Translations under genes and position numbers: made by a program | Part shown: positions 37,713-47,528 of the stretch, one piece after another | Layout: every line of letters begins with the position of its first letter | How positions within the stretch are numbered: the stretch's first letter is position 1 | Source of the DNA: Clostridium acetobutylicum ATCC 824 | Lineage (GTDB): Bacteria > Bacillota > Clostridia > Clostridiales > Clostridiaceae | DNA: 64,000 bases | NCBI RefSeq assembly: GCF_000008765.1 | Contig: NC_003030.1 | Span: 344,001-408,000 of the forward strand | Reading direction: 5' to 3' | Notes under the pieces: model-generated | The model's database searches: none | The model's input: only the letters and a program-made list of their open reading frames with translations | Told to the model about the DNA's origin: nothing

Positions 37713-38598
37713 ACCAAGTCTCCTTATAAGTTTATTAGCACTAATAATATCCTTACATTACAATAATAACAAATATGATATTTAATGTAAATTGAACAAT
37801 AATGCGTAAAAATGACTAAATAGAGCTAAAAAGTACGATTACATTCATTTTACAAGAAATGACTTTTTAAAGCTTTAATTTATAAAAAATAAGTTTTAGG
37901 ATTACATCATAAACTTTATATAATAATTATATGATGTAAACGTATTTATATGCTTTGAGTAATGTAGAAAATATTGTACTATAGTTAATAACTAGTGTAA
38001 GAGTAATCATATAACAATTTTCAAGAAATGTTAGTAGGATCTTGAATAATACGTAGTAATTCATTTCAATTGTTTAGTTTATAATTAAAGAGAATTTAGA
38101 CTTAAATATAATAATTGAAACGATAGAATTTTAATACACAATTATTGAAGCGAATATATTGAACTGCAGATAATACATTTGTTTTGTATTACTTAAGGGC
38201 ACTAAAGTTAATATGATAAGTAATTTTATCACAAGATGATAGATTACAGTTTTTCAAATGATTTTACAAAATTATTTTGGAGTGTTATCAAATCAAATAT
38301 TGTATTGTCTGCATTATATATAATTAAATTTTGTTCTTTCTAAGATACTTCGTTCTAGGATCCATATAAATAAGTAATTTACCTATTTTACTATAATATA
38401 ATTATATCAAATATTTTTAAAAATAAGAACTGAAAAAATGATGCTTTTACAGCTATTTTTAATAAAATAGAGCTATTTTAGCTAAATACCATACTTATTC
38501 AAATATTTTCCATTAGTTTTAACATGATGAAGTGTTTTGCTATGAATGGATTAATGCGTAAATTCTAAGATTCCATAAGAAAAGAAATAATTAAAAAT
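37713..38598. other. Large gene-free upstream region
   Basis: Nearly 900 bases with no believable gene on either strand, upstream of the RRNPP regulator and downstream of ytaF. It is very AT-rich. I found no strong hairpin, riboswitch or repeat in it. The size is unusual for this otherwise compact stretch; it may hold a long control region for the regulator or the remains of a lost gene. Confidence 0.4.
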
Positions 38599-38645
38599 TT
38601 AAGAAGTGATAAGCAAATGTTTAATGTTTGATTATCACTTCTTAA
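38599..38645 (-). terminator. ytaF terminator
   Basis: TTAAGAAGTGATAA (38599-38612) pairs with TTATCACTTCTTAA (38632-38645) just after the stop of the minus-strand gene, with a T-rich stretch beyond (AATTTTTAATTATTT on the minus strand). Confidence 0.85.
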
Positions 38646-38647
38646 GT

Positions 38648-39262
38648 TTAATTTATAATTTCAATGATGCCTAGTATTATAAAAAGTATTCCAGAAAAAA
38701 GAGGGGTATACTTTCCTAAGAATTTTCCTAATATGTGATTGCCAATATATTCTCCAAATAAAATTGCAACTATGCTTAGTGTAAAGGTAAATATAAGTGT
38801 AAATTGAATGCTTACGCCAGTGATGCTTGCGGCTACACCAGTTCCTAGGTTATTAAAGGTTAAACCAAGGGCTACTAAGATAGCTTCCTTTATATCTATA
38901 TCGCCAGAATTGTCTAAATCGGACTCTTCGGCGTATTTTACCATATCAGTGACATCTTTAACAGCTAAGCTTTTTGAAGAAGTATTTTTCTTAAGATTAG
39001 GTATACTCACAATTACAAAATATACTCCTAGAATAATTATAATAACAGCACCTAAAATGTTTGCTGTGTGCTTAGACAAGAATTTAGCTATATAGGTTCC
39101 AACGGTCATTGATAGAAATGTCCCTAAAGAAGTTGTTATAGCTATTATAAGATTTGCTAGTAGTCCTATTTTTATTTTTTTGATGCCATAGGCCATACCA
39201 ACGACTACGTTGTCTAAGTTAGAAGATATACTAAACAATAATGCAGAGAAAATTAATATCAT
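38648..39262 (-). CDS. ytaF: Sporulation membrane protein YtaF (MntP-like)
   Basis: 204 residues with about six membrane helices, arranged as two three-helix repeats (NLDNVVVGMAYG in the first and TFNNLGTGVAA in the second), the plan of MntP/YtaF cation exporters. Between them lies an EF-hand-like loop, ESDLDNSGDIDIKEAI, with the DxDxSG spacing of a calcium site. In B. subtilis YtaF is linked to sporulation. Actual ion substrate unknown. Confidence 0.85.
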   Translation of the reverse strand: MILIFSALLFSISSNLDNVVVGMAYGIKKIKIGLLANLIIAITTSLGTFLSMTVGTYIAKFLSKHTANILGAVIIIILGVYFVIVSIPNLKKNTSSKSLAVKDVTDMVKYAEESDLDNSGDIDIKEAILVALGLTFNNLGTGVAASITGVSIQFTLIFTFTLSIVAILFGEYIGNHILGKFLGKYTPLFSGILFIILGIIEIIN

Positions 39263-39329
39263 ATAGTTACAATCCCTTTTTATTGGTTATATTCTAATAT
39301 ATTCCTTAAGGGATTCTTTGTTGTATAAC

Positions 39330-40661
39330 TTATATAGATTTATTAACAGTATGCTTTTTCTTTTTTATATAGTGTAATCTTTCCTTGAAAAGTTTTTCCC
39401 TGCCTTCAGTAGTTGGAAAATAATATTTCTCATCTTTTAAATTATCAGGTAAGCACTGCATGTCAACTACTTTATTATCAAAATCATGTGCATATTTATA
39501 GCCTTTTGAATAGCCTAAGTCTGACATTAGTTTTGTAGGAGCATTCCTAAGGTGAAGGGGTACACCAGAGGCCAAGGTTTCCTTCGCATCTTTTTTTGCC
39601 TTTTCATAGGCCATGTAAATAGAGTTGGATTTTGGTGCTAGTGAAAGATATACTACAGCCTCTGTAAGATTAACGCTGCATTCAGGCATTCCGATATAAT
39701 GACAAGAGTTATACACATTAACAGTAACATTTAATGCATTCGTATCAGCAACTCCAATATCTTCAGAAGAAAAACGTATAAGTCTTCTGGCTATATAAAG
39801 AGGATCTTCTCCTCCCTCAAGCATTCTAGCAAGCCAGTAAATAGCAGCATCTACATCGCTGTTTCTCATGGATTTATGTAGAGCAGAAATTAAATTATAG
39901 TGTTCTTCTCCATTTTTATCGTATATGAGAGCTTTGTTTTGCATACAGTCCTCTAGTATACCTTTATTTATAGTTACCACACCATGTTCTAATTTACTGC
40001 TTAAAACGGCCATTTCAAGAACGTTAAGGGCGGTTCTTGCATCTCCATTAGAATATACAGCTATTAAGGTTAAAAGGTCTTCTGAGATTTGAATATTTTT
40101 ATTTTTAAAGCCTCTAGTATCGGTTAAAGCATTTTTTAGAAGTTTTACAATGTCATTATTAGAAAGTGGCTTTAACACAAAAACTCTGCATCTTGAAAGT
40201 AAGGCAGAATTAACTTCGAAGGAGGGGTTCTCGGTGGTTGCCCCAATTAGAATAATATCTCCTTTTTCAACATGAGGGAGAAAGGTATCCTGTTGAGATT
40301 TATTGAATCTATGAATTTCATCTATAAATAACAAGGTACGAATACCAAATAATCTATCTTTCTCTGCTTTTATCATAATATCCTTAATTTCTTTTATACC
40401 AGAGGTTGCAGCACTAAACTCAACAAAGTTACATTTTGTCGTTGAAGCAATTATCATGGCAAGAGTAGTTTTACCAACACCAGGAGGCCCCCACAAAATC
40501 ATGGAGGTAATGCTGTCTTTTTCAAGCATATTTCTAAGTGCCTTGCCTTTTTCTAAAATATGTTCTTGGCCTATATAGTCACTTAAATTTCTAGGACGCA
40601 TACGACCTGCTAAAGGGATGTTTTCAATGTTTTCAAATAGTGAACCCTGTGTATAATTCAC
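39330..40661 (-). CDS. rarA: Replication-associated recombination protein A (RarA/MgsA)
   Basis: 443 residues. PLAGRMRPRNLSDYIGQEHIL, Walker A GPPGVGKTT (58-66), Walker B LLFIDEIHRFNKSQQD, sensor-1 GATTENPSFEVN, arginine finger ALLSRCRV, and the C-terminal tetramerisation part (RNSDVDAAIYWLARMLEGGEDPL). Acts at stalled or collapsed replication forks with SSB and primase. AAGGAGG site before the ATG; divergent from bcp. Confidence 0.95.
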   Translation of the reverse strand: MNYTQGSLFENIENIPLAGRMRPRNLSDYIGQEHILEKGKALRNMLEKDSITSMILWGPPGVGKTTLAMIIASTTKCNFVEFSAATSGIKEIKDIMIKAEKDRLFGIRTLLFIDEIHRFNKSQQDTFLPHVEKGDIILIGATTENPSFEVNSALLSRCRVFVLKPLSNNDIVKLLKNALTDTRGFKNKNIQISEDLLTLIAVYSNGDARTALNVLEMAVLSSKLEHGVVTINKGILEDCMQNKALIYDKNGEEHYNLISALHKSMRNSDVDAAIYWLARMLEGGEDPLYIARRLIRFSSEDIGVADTNALNVTVNVYNSCHYIGMPECSVNLTEAVVYLSLAPKSNSIYMAYEKAKKDAKETLASGVPLHLRNAPTKLMSDLGYSKGYKYAHDFDNKVVDMQCLPDNLKDEKYYFPTTEGREKLFKERLHYIKKKKHTVNKSI

Positions 40662-40739
40662 AATAATACCTCCTTTAAAATGCGAACATATGTTTTTATG
40701 TAATTATATCACTAAAAATAGTTTTTATACAAATTTTTA

Positions 40740-40768
40740 TTGTATGACGATAATTATTATTATATAAT
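40740..40768 (+). promoter_or_regulatory. bcp promoter
   Basis: TTGTAT (40740-40745), 17-base spacer, TATAAT (40763-40768), 35 bases upstream of the ATG. Confidence 0.6.
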
Positions 40769-40803
40769 AAAAATAATCAATAATTGATTTAGAGGTGATA
40801 TTT

Positions 40804-41259
40804 ATGGAGATAAGAGAAGGAATGAAAGCGCCAGATTTTTCTCTTAAAGGATCAGATGGTAAGGAACATAAATTAAGTGATTATATTGGGAAAAAAGTAA
40901 TTCTTTATTTTTATCCTAAGGACAATACACAAGGATGCACTAAAGAAGCTTGTGAATTTAGAGATAGTTCTAATAAAATTAGTGATTTAAATGCGGTTGT
41001 ACTTGGAGTAAGTAAGGATTCAATAAAGTCACATAATAATTTTATTGATAAATTTAAGCTGCCATTTGTACTACTTTCAGATGAAGAAGAAGTTGTATGC
41101 AAATTATACGATGTGATTAAAGAGAAGAGCATGTATGGAAGAAAATATATGGGTGTTGAGAGAAGTACTTTCATAATAGATGAAAATGGAATTGTAAAAA
41201 GTATTTTCAGAAAAGTAAGGGTTAATGGACATGTTGAAAACATAATAAAGTCTTTATGA
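40804..41259 (+). CDS. bcp: Thiol peroxidase, bacterioferritin comigratory protein type
   Basis: 151 residues from ATG 40804 behind AGAGGTG. Peroxiredoxin fold, with the peroxidatic Cys45 in PKDNTQGCTKEACEF and a resolving Cys50 five residues later, the typical atypical-2-Cys BCP spacing. Reduces H2O2 and organic peroxides with thioredoxin. Likely oxygen-stress defence in this anaerobe. Has its own promoter and terminator. Confidence 0.95.
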   Translation: MEIREGMKAPDFSLKGSDGKEHKLSDYIGKKVILYFYPKDNTQGCTKEACEFRDSSNKISDLNAVVLGVSKDSIKSHNNFIDKFKLPFVLLSDEEEVVCKLYDVIKEKSMYGRKYMGVERSTFIIDENGIVKSIFRKVRVNGHVENIIKSL

Positions 41260-41265
41260 TGGTAG

Positions 41266-41312
41266 AAAACGCCAATAGGAATTGTTTTAATATCCTTTGG
41301 CGTTTTTGTTTT
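41266..41312 (+). terminator. bcp terminator
   Basis: AAAACGCCAA (41266-41275) pairs with TTGGCGTTTT (41297-41306), helped by AGGA/TCCT inside, and is followed by TGTTTTG. Confidence 0.9.
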
Positions 41313-41737
41313 GGGAAAATAAAGCTTGAATTTTATGGATAGTATCTGTTAAATAAAAATATTACCATTAAAAATTACAAAGATTATGGCATTATGTTAA
41401 TGGTAAGCAAATTATGAAATAACTCAATATAATTAAATAAGTTGATTTACATTTATGATCTTTCAAATGAAATTCATAATAATTGCTGATGAAATATGTA
41501 AAAAAATAAAATATGTGATATAATAATATATAGAAAAACGTAAATTAATTTCATAACATTTAGTTTTCGCTTTTCTATAAAATAGAATAAACCAATTATA
41601 TATAAAACTAATAGGTTAATCATGGTAAAGGTAAATCTGTAAATTTATAAAAGAATAGTTATATGGGGGGGATTAATGATAATCTTGTAAGGTTCGTTTA
41701 TAAGTATAAAATTAAGATGAAAAGGGAAAGAAGTGCC
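41313..41737. other. Intergenic DNA before the YgjP-type gene
   Basis: About 420 bases, AT-rich. An open frame from ATG 41663 (behind nothing useful) extends into the next gene, but its first 25 residues look non-coding. No hairpin or repeat of note. Confidence 0.4.
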
Positions 41738-42442
41738 ATGAATATTGAATATATGAATCAAAAAGTTGAGTTTTCACTGGTTCGCAAGGAAAGAAAAAGT
41801 ATAAAAATTTCTGTTAATAGAGACTTTACGATAGAGGTAATTGCTCCATTTAATGTAGCAGAAGAGGAAATAAAAAATGTAGTGTACAAGAAAATGAAGT
41901 GGATAATAAAACAAATGAAGAGAATGGAGAATATTATTGATATAAATGAAGAGATAAAATATTCAGACGGTGATGCATTTTATATTTTTGGGACTCCTTA
42001 TAGACTTATAGTAAAAAAGGGTATAAAAAATAAAATGAGGATTTTTGGAGAAAATGTATACATGTATATAAAAGAAAAAGATAATTATGAGTACAAAAAA
42101 AATTATGCTGAAAAATGGTATAAAAAAATAGCAGCAATTGAATTAGAGTATTTATATAACGAAAAATATAAGATATTTGATGAGATATATGATGAAAAAC
42201 CTAAATTATGTATCAGAAAGATGAAATCAAAATGGGGAAGCTATAGCCCAGCTGATAATAAGGTGGTTTTAAATACACAACTCGTAAAAATTCCTAAAAC
42301 CTGCATAGAATATGTTATAATCCATGAGCTCTGTCACGTGAAATTTAGAAATCACAGGAAGGAATTTTATAATTACGTAAACAACTTCATGCCTGATTGG
42401 AAGCTTAAAAAAGAATCACTAGATAGGTATGTTAATGTTTAA
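41738..42442 (+). CDS. YgjP-like M48-type metalloprotease
   Basis: About 234 residues if started at ATG 41738, the usual family size; ATG 41717 and 41663 are also in frame. The zinc motif HELCH is in YVIIHELCHVKFRNHRKEFY near the C-terminus, with the third ligand probably in the nearby helix. KSKWGSYSPADNKVVLNTQLVKIP is the conserved segment before it. Members of this group (COG1451) are uncharacterised putative proteases, often next to restriction systems; here the neighbours are housekeeping genes. Confidence 0.85.
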   Translation: MNIEYMNQKVEFSLVRKERKSIKISVNRDFTIEVIAPFNVAEEEIKNVVYKKMKWIIKQMKRMENIIDINEEIKYSDGDAFYIFGTPYRLIVKKGIKNKMRIFGENVYMYIKEKDNYEYKKNYAEKWYKKIAAIELEYLYNEKYKIFDEIYDEKPKLCIRKMKSKWGSYSPADNKVVLNTQLVKIPKTCIEYVIIHELCHVKFRNHRKEFYNYVNNFMPDWKLKKESLDRYVNV

Positions 42443-42474
42443 ATGAACAAAACATAGTGAAAGCTGATAACTAA

Positions 42475-42532
42475 AAAGCTTATCAAAACTTAATTCTATA
42501 TTATGAATAAGTCTTGATAAGCTTTATGTTTT
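42475..42532 (+). terminator. Bidirectional terminator
   Basis: AAAGCTTATCAA (42475-42486) pairs with TTGATAAGCTTT (42514-42525), between two convergent genes. Confidence 0.85.
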
Positions 42533-42536
42533 ATAA

Positions 42537-44354
42537 TTAATTTTGTGGATTTCCTGATAAATTTAGTTTTCCGTTTAGAGAAAGATAATCAAAAATTTGC
42601 TGATAAATTTGTTTTACAACTGGAGCTGCAGTATCAGAAGCATAATAGCTTCCATTGCTAGGTTCATCAACGGAAACAAGTAATGTAACCTGAGGATCAT
42701 AAGATGGTGCCATACCTGCAAAAGATGACATATACTTTCCAGCTGAATATCCGCCTGTTTTTGGATCAGCCTTTTGAGCTGTTCCTGTTTTACCTGCAAT
42801 GTGGTAGCCAGGAATGTCAGCGTTCTTACCAACACCATCATTATCACTAACTACTCTTTCTAGATAGCCCCTAAGCATTGTAGTTATATTAGGATCTAAT
42901 ATGTTTCTTTTTCCGTAGTTGGAGTATTTGCTATCAGTAACAGCCTGTCCATTTTTATTTTCAGTTATTTCTTTCATTACATGAGGTCTTATCCAAGTTC
43001 CACCATTTGCTATGGAGTTAAGAGCAGCCATATACTGTACAGATGTAACGGAAATACCTTGTCCAAAGGCTATGTTTGATAAATCTACTAAATTTACTTT
43101 ATCAGTGTCTCTTACAATTCCAGTTGCTTCGCCAGGTAAATCGATGCCAGTTTTTTGACCAAATCCAAATAGGTGTATGTATTTAAGCAGATTGTCCTTT
43201 CCAATTCTTTGTCCGAGTTGCATAAAACCAACATTACAGGAATGCTTTAAGATATCAACAAAGTTTTCATATCCATGTCCAGATAACTGCCAGCAGTGAA
43301 TGATGGTTCCATTAACACTTAAACTTCCGTTACAATCAAAATCCATAGCATTGGTGTCTTTTACTGTTCCAGTAGCAAGACCAGTATAAGCAGTTACTAC
43401 CTTAAAGATAGAACCGGGCTCAAAGGTTTGTTGAACAGCATTTGCTTGAAAAAGATTTGCAACATCAGTAGATACTCCGTCTTGTTTTGCATAAGGAGTA
43501 TTTGGGTTATAATCAGGCTTATTTACCATTGCTAAAATTTCACCAGTTTTTGGATCCATTACTGTTATATTAACAGCTTTAGCTTTATTATCGGTCAATG
43601 CTTGCTGAGCTGCCTGTTCCGCTATTAACTGAATGTTCTTGTCTATTGTAAGTACTACGTTTTTTCCATCCTTAGGTGCTACGTATTTATAGGTTCCATA
43701 AGGAAGTTGTTTTCTTGTAACATCAGTTTCAACACTTTTATAGCCTGGTATTCCTGCTAAAGTTTTGTTGTAGGATAATTCTACGCCAGAAGCACCACTT
43801 CCGTCTGATCTAGTATATCCAAGTACACTTGAAAGAAAGTTATTGTTTGGATATTCACGAATAGAATCCTCAGAGGAAATAAAGCCAGTTATATTTAAGG
43901 CTTTTATATTGTCCACTTTTGTTTTGCTAATTTGTCTAGCAAGATTTACAAATCTTAGTGGTACCCCATCTGGTGATTTTGCCGAAAGTGTTGAATATAT
44001 TTTGTCAGAAGATGTACCTAAAATTTTTGATAATTTATCGGAAAGAGTTTTTAATGTCATTTTTTCAAATTTTAGAGATTCACGTAGAGTATTCATATCA
44101 ACATCCACTCTATAGTCACTTATGCTTGTAGCAAGTTTGTTTCCATTCCTATCTAATATGTCTCCGCGCTTAGGATAAAGTGTAATTTTGCTTACTCTTT
44201 GATTTAAAACTTTTGCTTTATATGTATCAGAATGCACAAACATTATAAAAAAAAGTCTAAAAATAAGTGCGGAAAAAACTATAGAAAAGATAAAAAGGAC
44301 CGTTAATAATTTTTTTCCTAAAACGAGTCTTGGGTTTTTTCTCTTTTTTTTCAA
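42537..44354 (-). CDS. Class B penicillin-binding protein (FtsI/SpoVD type transpeptidase)
   Basis: 605 residues. A basic N-terminus and one membrane helix (about 15-37) are followed by a PBP dimerisation domain (about 50-215) and the transpeptidase domain. The active-site Ser315 is in EPGSIFKV (SxxK), with SCN in HSCNVG (SxN) and KTGTAQK. No PASTA repeats at the C-terminus. It cross-links murein outside the membrane; whether it serves division, elongation or the spore cortex cannot be decided. It stands alone, not in an mra/fts cluster. Confidence 0.92.
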   Translation of the reverse strand: MKKKRKNPRLVLGKKLLTVLFIFSIVFSALIFRLFFIMFVHSDTYKAKVLNQRVSKITLYPKRGDILDRNGNKLATSISDYRVDVDMNTLRESLKFEKMTLKTLSDKLSKILGTSSDKIYSTLSAKSPDGVPLRFVNLARQISKTKVDNIKALNITGFISSEDSIREYPNNNFLSSVLGYTRSDGSGASGVELSYNKTLAGIPGYKSVETDVTRKQLPYGTYKYVAPKDGKNVVLTIDKNIQLIAEQAAQQALTDNKAKAVNITVMDPKTGEILAMVNKPDYNPNTPYAKQDGVSTDVANLFQANAVQQTFEPGSIFKVVTAYTGLATGTVKDTNAMDFDCNGSLSVNGTIIHCWQLSGHGYENFVDILKHSCNVGFMQLGQRIGKDNLLKYIHLFGFGQKTGIDLPGEATGIVRDTDKVNLVDLSNIAFGQGISVTSVQYMAALNSIANGGTWIRPHVMKEITENKNGQAVTDSKYSNYGKRNILDPNITTMLRGYLERVVSDNDGVGKNADIPGYHIAGKTGTAQKADPKTGGYSAGKYMSSFAGMAPSYDPQVTLLVSVDEPSNGSYYASDTAAPVVKQIYQQIFDYLSLNGKLNLSGNPQN

Positions 44355-44511
44355 TTAGTATTCTCCCTTCGTTCTAAATAAAACGACTAAAAATATATCT
44401 TAAATTATAGCATATTTAATTTTTAAAATAAATTACTTAAAAATACTAATAGTTTGTGTTAAAATGATATTGTTGTATTTGCATATTTATGAACAAAAAG
44501 GAAGTGGTACT

Positions 44512-45282
44512 TTGAATCCGGTTGCATTTACGTTATTTGGACTTGAAATAAGATGGTATGGAATTCTTATTGCTACAGGAGTAATTTTAGGACTCTTCAT
44601 GGCATATTCAAACAGTAAATTACGAGAAATTGAGTATGATTCTGTATTAGATATTATTTTGATTTCTCTTCCTATAGGTATAATAGGTGCGAGACTTTAC
44701 TACGTTATTTTCCAATTTAAGAGTTATAATGGAAACATAATTGATATGATAAATATAAGAAATGGCGGACTTGCCATTCACGGCGGGCTTATATTTGGAT
44801 GCTTAGCTGCTTATATTTATTCAAGATATAAAAAGTTAAGTTTTTTAAAGCTTATGGATATTGCAGCGCCTTCTATAATTTTAGCTCAAGCCCTAGGAAG
44901 ATGGGGGAATTTTTTTAATGGCGAGGCCCATGGAGGACCAGTTACATACAGTTTTATAGAGAAATTTCCTAAATTTATTCAAAAGGGCATGACTATAGAT
45001 GGTATGTATTATAATCCAACTTTTCTGTATGAATCTACATGGGATTTTGTTACATTTATAATATTGATGCTTTTAATTAGAAAGTGTAAGAATAAGGGAG
45101 TTGTATTTTTTGGATATGTAGGATTGTATTCCCTTGGTAGATTTTTTATCGAAGGAATGAGAACGGACAGTCTAATGCTTGGCCCTATAAGGGTAGCTCA
45201 ATTGGTTAGTATTTTAGGAATGCTCATTTCATTGGGATTTATTACATTTTCATATGTGAAAACAAAAAGAATTTCAAAATAA
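44512..45282 (+). CDS. lgt: Prolipoprotein diacylglyceryl transferase
   Basis: 256 residues from TTG 44512 (AAGGAAG about eight bases before); the longer frame from ATG 44464 adds 16 unlikely residues. Seven membrane helices. Lgt signatures: [29 protein letters not shown] with the catalytic region, and YNPTFLYES. Attaches diacylglycerol to the lipobox cysteine of prelipoproteins. Confidence 0.96.
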
Positions 45283-45644
45283 TAATTGTTATTATTGAAG
45301 AAAGAATATATAATAGTAAGTATAAAAATACCCTTTTATAGAGTGAAAGAAATTAGATAATATAAATATAGCTCTATAAAAATCAATCCCTTACAAAGAT
45401 TAAAGAAGCAGGTGTGAGCTGCTTCTTTAATTTTTTTTTGAAGCTTTAAAAAAATCAATCCCAATATATAGGTCTATAGTAAAGTTTTCGTAAACTTATT
45501 TAAAGAATTTATAGTTTTAAATAAAATAGAATTATGTTATAATAACTCGGATAAAACAGTATTCTTTTGAAACTGTATTTCAGGTAGAATTTTCACAGGA
45601 AAGTTCGAATTATATCCTTAATGGAATAAGAACGGAGGAAAAAA
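45283..45644. other. lgt-ECF intergenic region
   Basis: Holds a lgt-proximal terminator (separate entry), a direct repeat AAAAATCAATCCC (45378-45390 and 45449-45461), and a TATAAT near 45538. The leader before the ECF gene has no riboswitch class that I recognise. Confidence 0.45.
45399..45438 (+). terminator. Terminator downstream of lgt
   Basis: ATTAAAGAAGCAG (45399-45411) pairs with CTGCTTCTTTAAT (45419-45431), followed by a run of T. Confidence 0.9.
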
Positions 45645-46223
45645 ATGAGTAATAAAAACATGTTTAAAACAAGACAGTTAACTGTTATCGGATTACTTTC
45701 AGCTATTTCTATTGTTTTAGGGTTAACTGGATATGGATTTATACCATTGCCTATAGCTAAAGCAACCATTATGCATATTCCTGTAATTATAGGAGCTATA
45801 CTTGAAGGACCAATAGTTGGAGTGGCTATAGGACTTATATTTGGAGTGTTTAGTATAATACAAAATATAATGTCTCCAAATTTATTGTCTTTTGCATACA
45901 TGAATCCTTTGGTTTCAGTTTTGCCTAGAGTTTTAATAGGGGTAACTTCGTATTATGCGTATACACTAATAAAGGCAAAGAACCAGTCTATTAAAATAGG
46001 AATTAGTGCAGTGGTTGGAACCTTAACTAATACCTTTGGGGTACTTACCATGATTTATGTATTATATGCAGCTAGATATGCAACTGCAAAACATATAAGT
46101 GCTAAGGCTGCAGCTGCAACTATTTATGGAGTAGCAGTTACAAACGGTACTTGTGAGGCTATTATATCTGTATTAATAACTATTCCTGTAGTTTTAGCTG
46201 TTAAAAAAATTATAAAGAGATAA
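45645..46223 (+). CDS. ECF transporter substrate-binding (S) component
   Basis: 192 residues with about five to six membrane helices. The N-terminal helix has GLLSAISIVLGL and a MHIPVIIGAILEGPIVGVAIGLIFGVFS segment typical of ECF S components, small vitamin-binding membrane proteins that borrow a shared EcfA-EcfA'-EcfT module. Substrate not assignable; pantothenate or another vitamin is possible. GGAGG site before ATG. Alone in its unit, so it is of the group II kind. Confidence 0.85.
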   Translation: MSNKNMFKTRQLTVIGLLSAISIVLGLTGYGFIPLPIAKATIMHIPVIIGAILEGPIVGVAIGLIFGVFSIIQNIMSPNLLSFAYMNPLVSVLPRVLIGVTSYYAYTLIKAKNQSIKIGISAVVGTLTNTFGVLTMIYVLYAARYATAKHISAKAAAATIYGVAVTNGTCEAIISVLITIPVVLAVKKIIKR

Positions 46224-46226
46224 TCT

Positions 46227-46272
46227 AAAGGAAGTGTTTATAGTAATTTTTAGAAGCACTTCCTTTTTTGAA
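46227..46272 (+). terminator. Terminator after the ECF gene
   Basis: AAAGGAAGTG (46227-46236) pairs with CACTTCCTTT (46257-46266), then TTTTG. Confidence 0.88.
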
Positions 46273-46303
46273 TATTTAAAGTAATGAGAAAATTTAAATT
46301 ATA

Positions 46304-47380
46304 CTAGTAGCTCATATTAAACAGGGATGTTCCGTTATCATTATTTCTTGGCTCGTAGCCACCGTTCCAAATTATGAAGTAACTTGCTTTGGGGTAATTT
46401 AACTTGATAGCATCTGACCATCTTTTATAATCAAATTTCTTTATTAAGCGATTTTTATTGTCCACATAATCTCCGCCAACATTTGGGCCAAGCTCTGGAA
46501 ATCCAAATGGTTTATCAATTCCAGGATAAGTGACTCCGTTGTAAGTTCCGCCTGTAAGCTCTGCATAGGCTCTTTTTACGTATGTGTCTGTTGAAGGGTT
46601 ATCGCTATAAGCATCCATACCAACCATGTCCACATAATCGTCACCAGGATAATATAATGCTGCATTCTTTCCGCTATTAGGTGCGTAACAAAATTTTAAC
46701 CAAGTTAATCCGCGGCATCCAGAATTTTTACTAACCAAATAATCATGTAGATTTATCCAAAGTTGTTTATACTGAGACACGTCTTTATCTCCCCACCAAA
46801 ACCAGTTTCCGTTAACCTCATGGAATGGGCGGAAGTAAACTGTTCCAACATGTCCGTAGTATTCAAGTCCGTCACCAACCTTTGATACAATTGCCTTGTA
46901 ATTCTGAAGGAACCAAGGGCTAGAAGAATTGATATCTTGAATTTTTGTATTAGCTAAAGTTGCAAAATCCTGAGGAGATATAGAACCATTACTAGTTCCA
47001 CCTGTAGGACAAGGCATATGAGCTGATATTATGACGTTTTTTATTAAATGAGCATAAGGTCCTTTGTATTGCTTGATTAATGGGATATTTGGCTTTTGAA
47101 GATCACGTATAGTTGAGGCACTATCCCAACTTATGGAAGATGAGTCGTTATTCCCGTTCCAATTGCAAAGGTCATAAGATATAATATCTAATCGATTGGA
47201 ATAGCCATCGGTGTAGGCTATAGATGTGTCAATATTTCTATCCCATCCAAGAAAAACACCAGCTTTGCATGTTGAAAAAAATGCGGAAACCTTAGTTGGA
47301 TTTGCTGCAGATATAATGTATAGTACTGCAAAAATAGATAAAAATAGTTTTTTTGGATTTTTTAATGTCATTTTTGTCAC
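46304..47380 (-). CDS. manB: Secreted GH26 beta-mannanase
   Basis: 358 residues. Signal peptide over the first 33 or so. Glycoside hydrolase family 26 barrel: acid/base Glu188 in YFRPFHEVNGNWFWW and nucleophile Glu296 in FGFPELGP. Cleaves internal beta-1,4 bonds of mannans outside the cell. No dockerin or carbohydrate-binding module is present, so it is a free enzyme. GGAGGGTG before ATG. A cre-like site 135 bases upstream suggests carbon catabolite control. Gene order fits the C. acetobutylicum mannanase I remember as CA_C0332. Confidence 0.93.
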   Translation of the reverse strand: MTKMTLKNPKKLFLSIFAVLYIISAANPTKVSAFFSTCKAGVFLGWDRNIDTSIAYTDGYSNRLDIISYDLCNWNGNNDSSSISWDSASTIRDLQKPNIPLIKQYKGPYAHLIKNVIISAHMPCPTGGTSNGSISPQDFATLANTKIQDINSSSPWFLQNYKAIVSKVGDGLEYYGHVGTVYFRPFHEVNGNWFWWGDKDVSQYKQLWINLHDYLVSKNSGCRGLTWLKFCYAPNSGKNAALYYPGDDYVDMVGMDAYSDNPSTDTYVKRAYAELTGGTYNGVTYPGIDKPFGFPELGPNVGGDYVDNKNRLIKKFDYKRWSDAIKLNYPKASYFIIWNGGYEPRNNDNGTSLFNMSY

Positions 47381-47514
47381 CCTCCTGATTTAAATAATAA
47401 ATGCTTTATGTCAAATATAGATTTTATGCTAAATAAATTTATTATTATAAATATAGACGTCCATTAGCAGTCAATTATGTACACTGTGTTTTGTAAGTAT
47501 ATAATAGCACTTTA

Positions 47515-47528
47515 TAAAAACGTTTACA
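47515..47528 (-). promoter_or_regulatory. Candidate cre site (CcpA) upstream of the mannanase
   Basis: On the minus strand TGTAAACGTTTTTA matches 13 of 14 positions of the cre consensus TGWAANCGNTNWCA. It lies 135 bases upstream of the mannanase start. Confidence 0.55.

Noticed and set aside
37713-38598. Hidden small genes in the long gap upstream of the RRNPP regulator
   Set aside because: Read in both directions; all frames are short, start poorly and have no ribosome sites.
45540-45644. Riboswitch in the leader of the ECF gene
   Set aside because: No core motif of the thiamine, riboflavin, folate, preQ1 or cobalamin classes could be found by eye.
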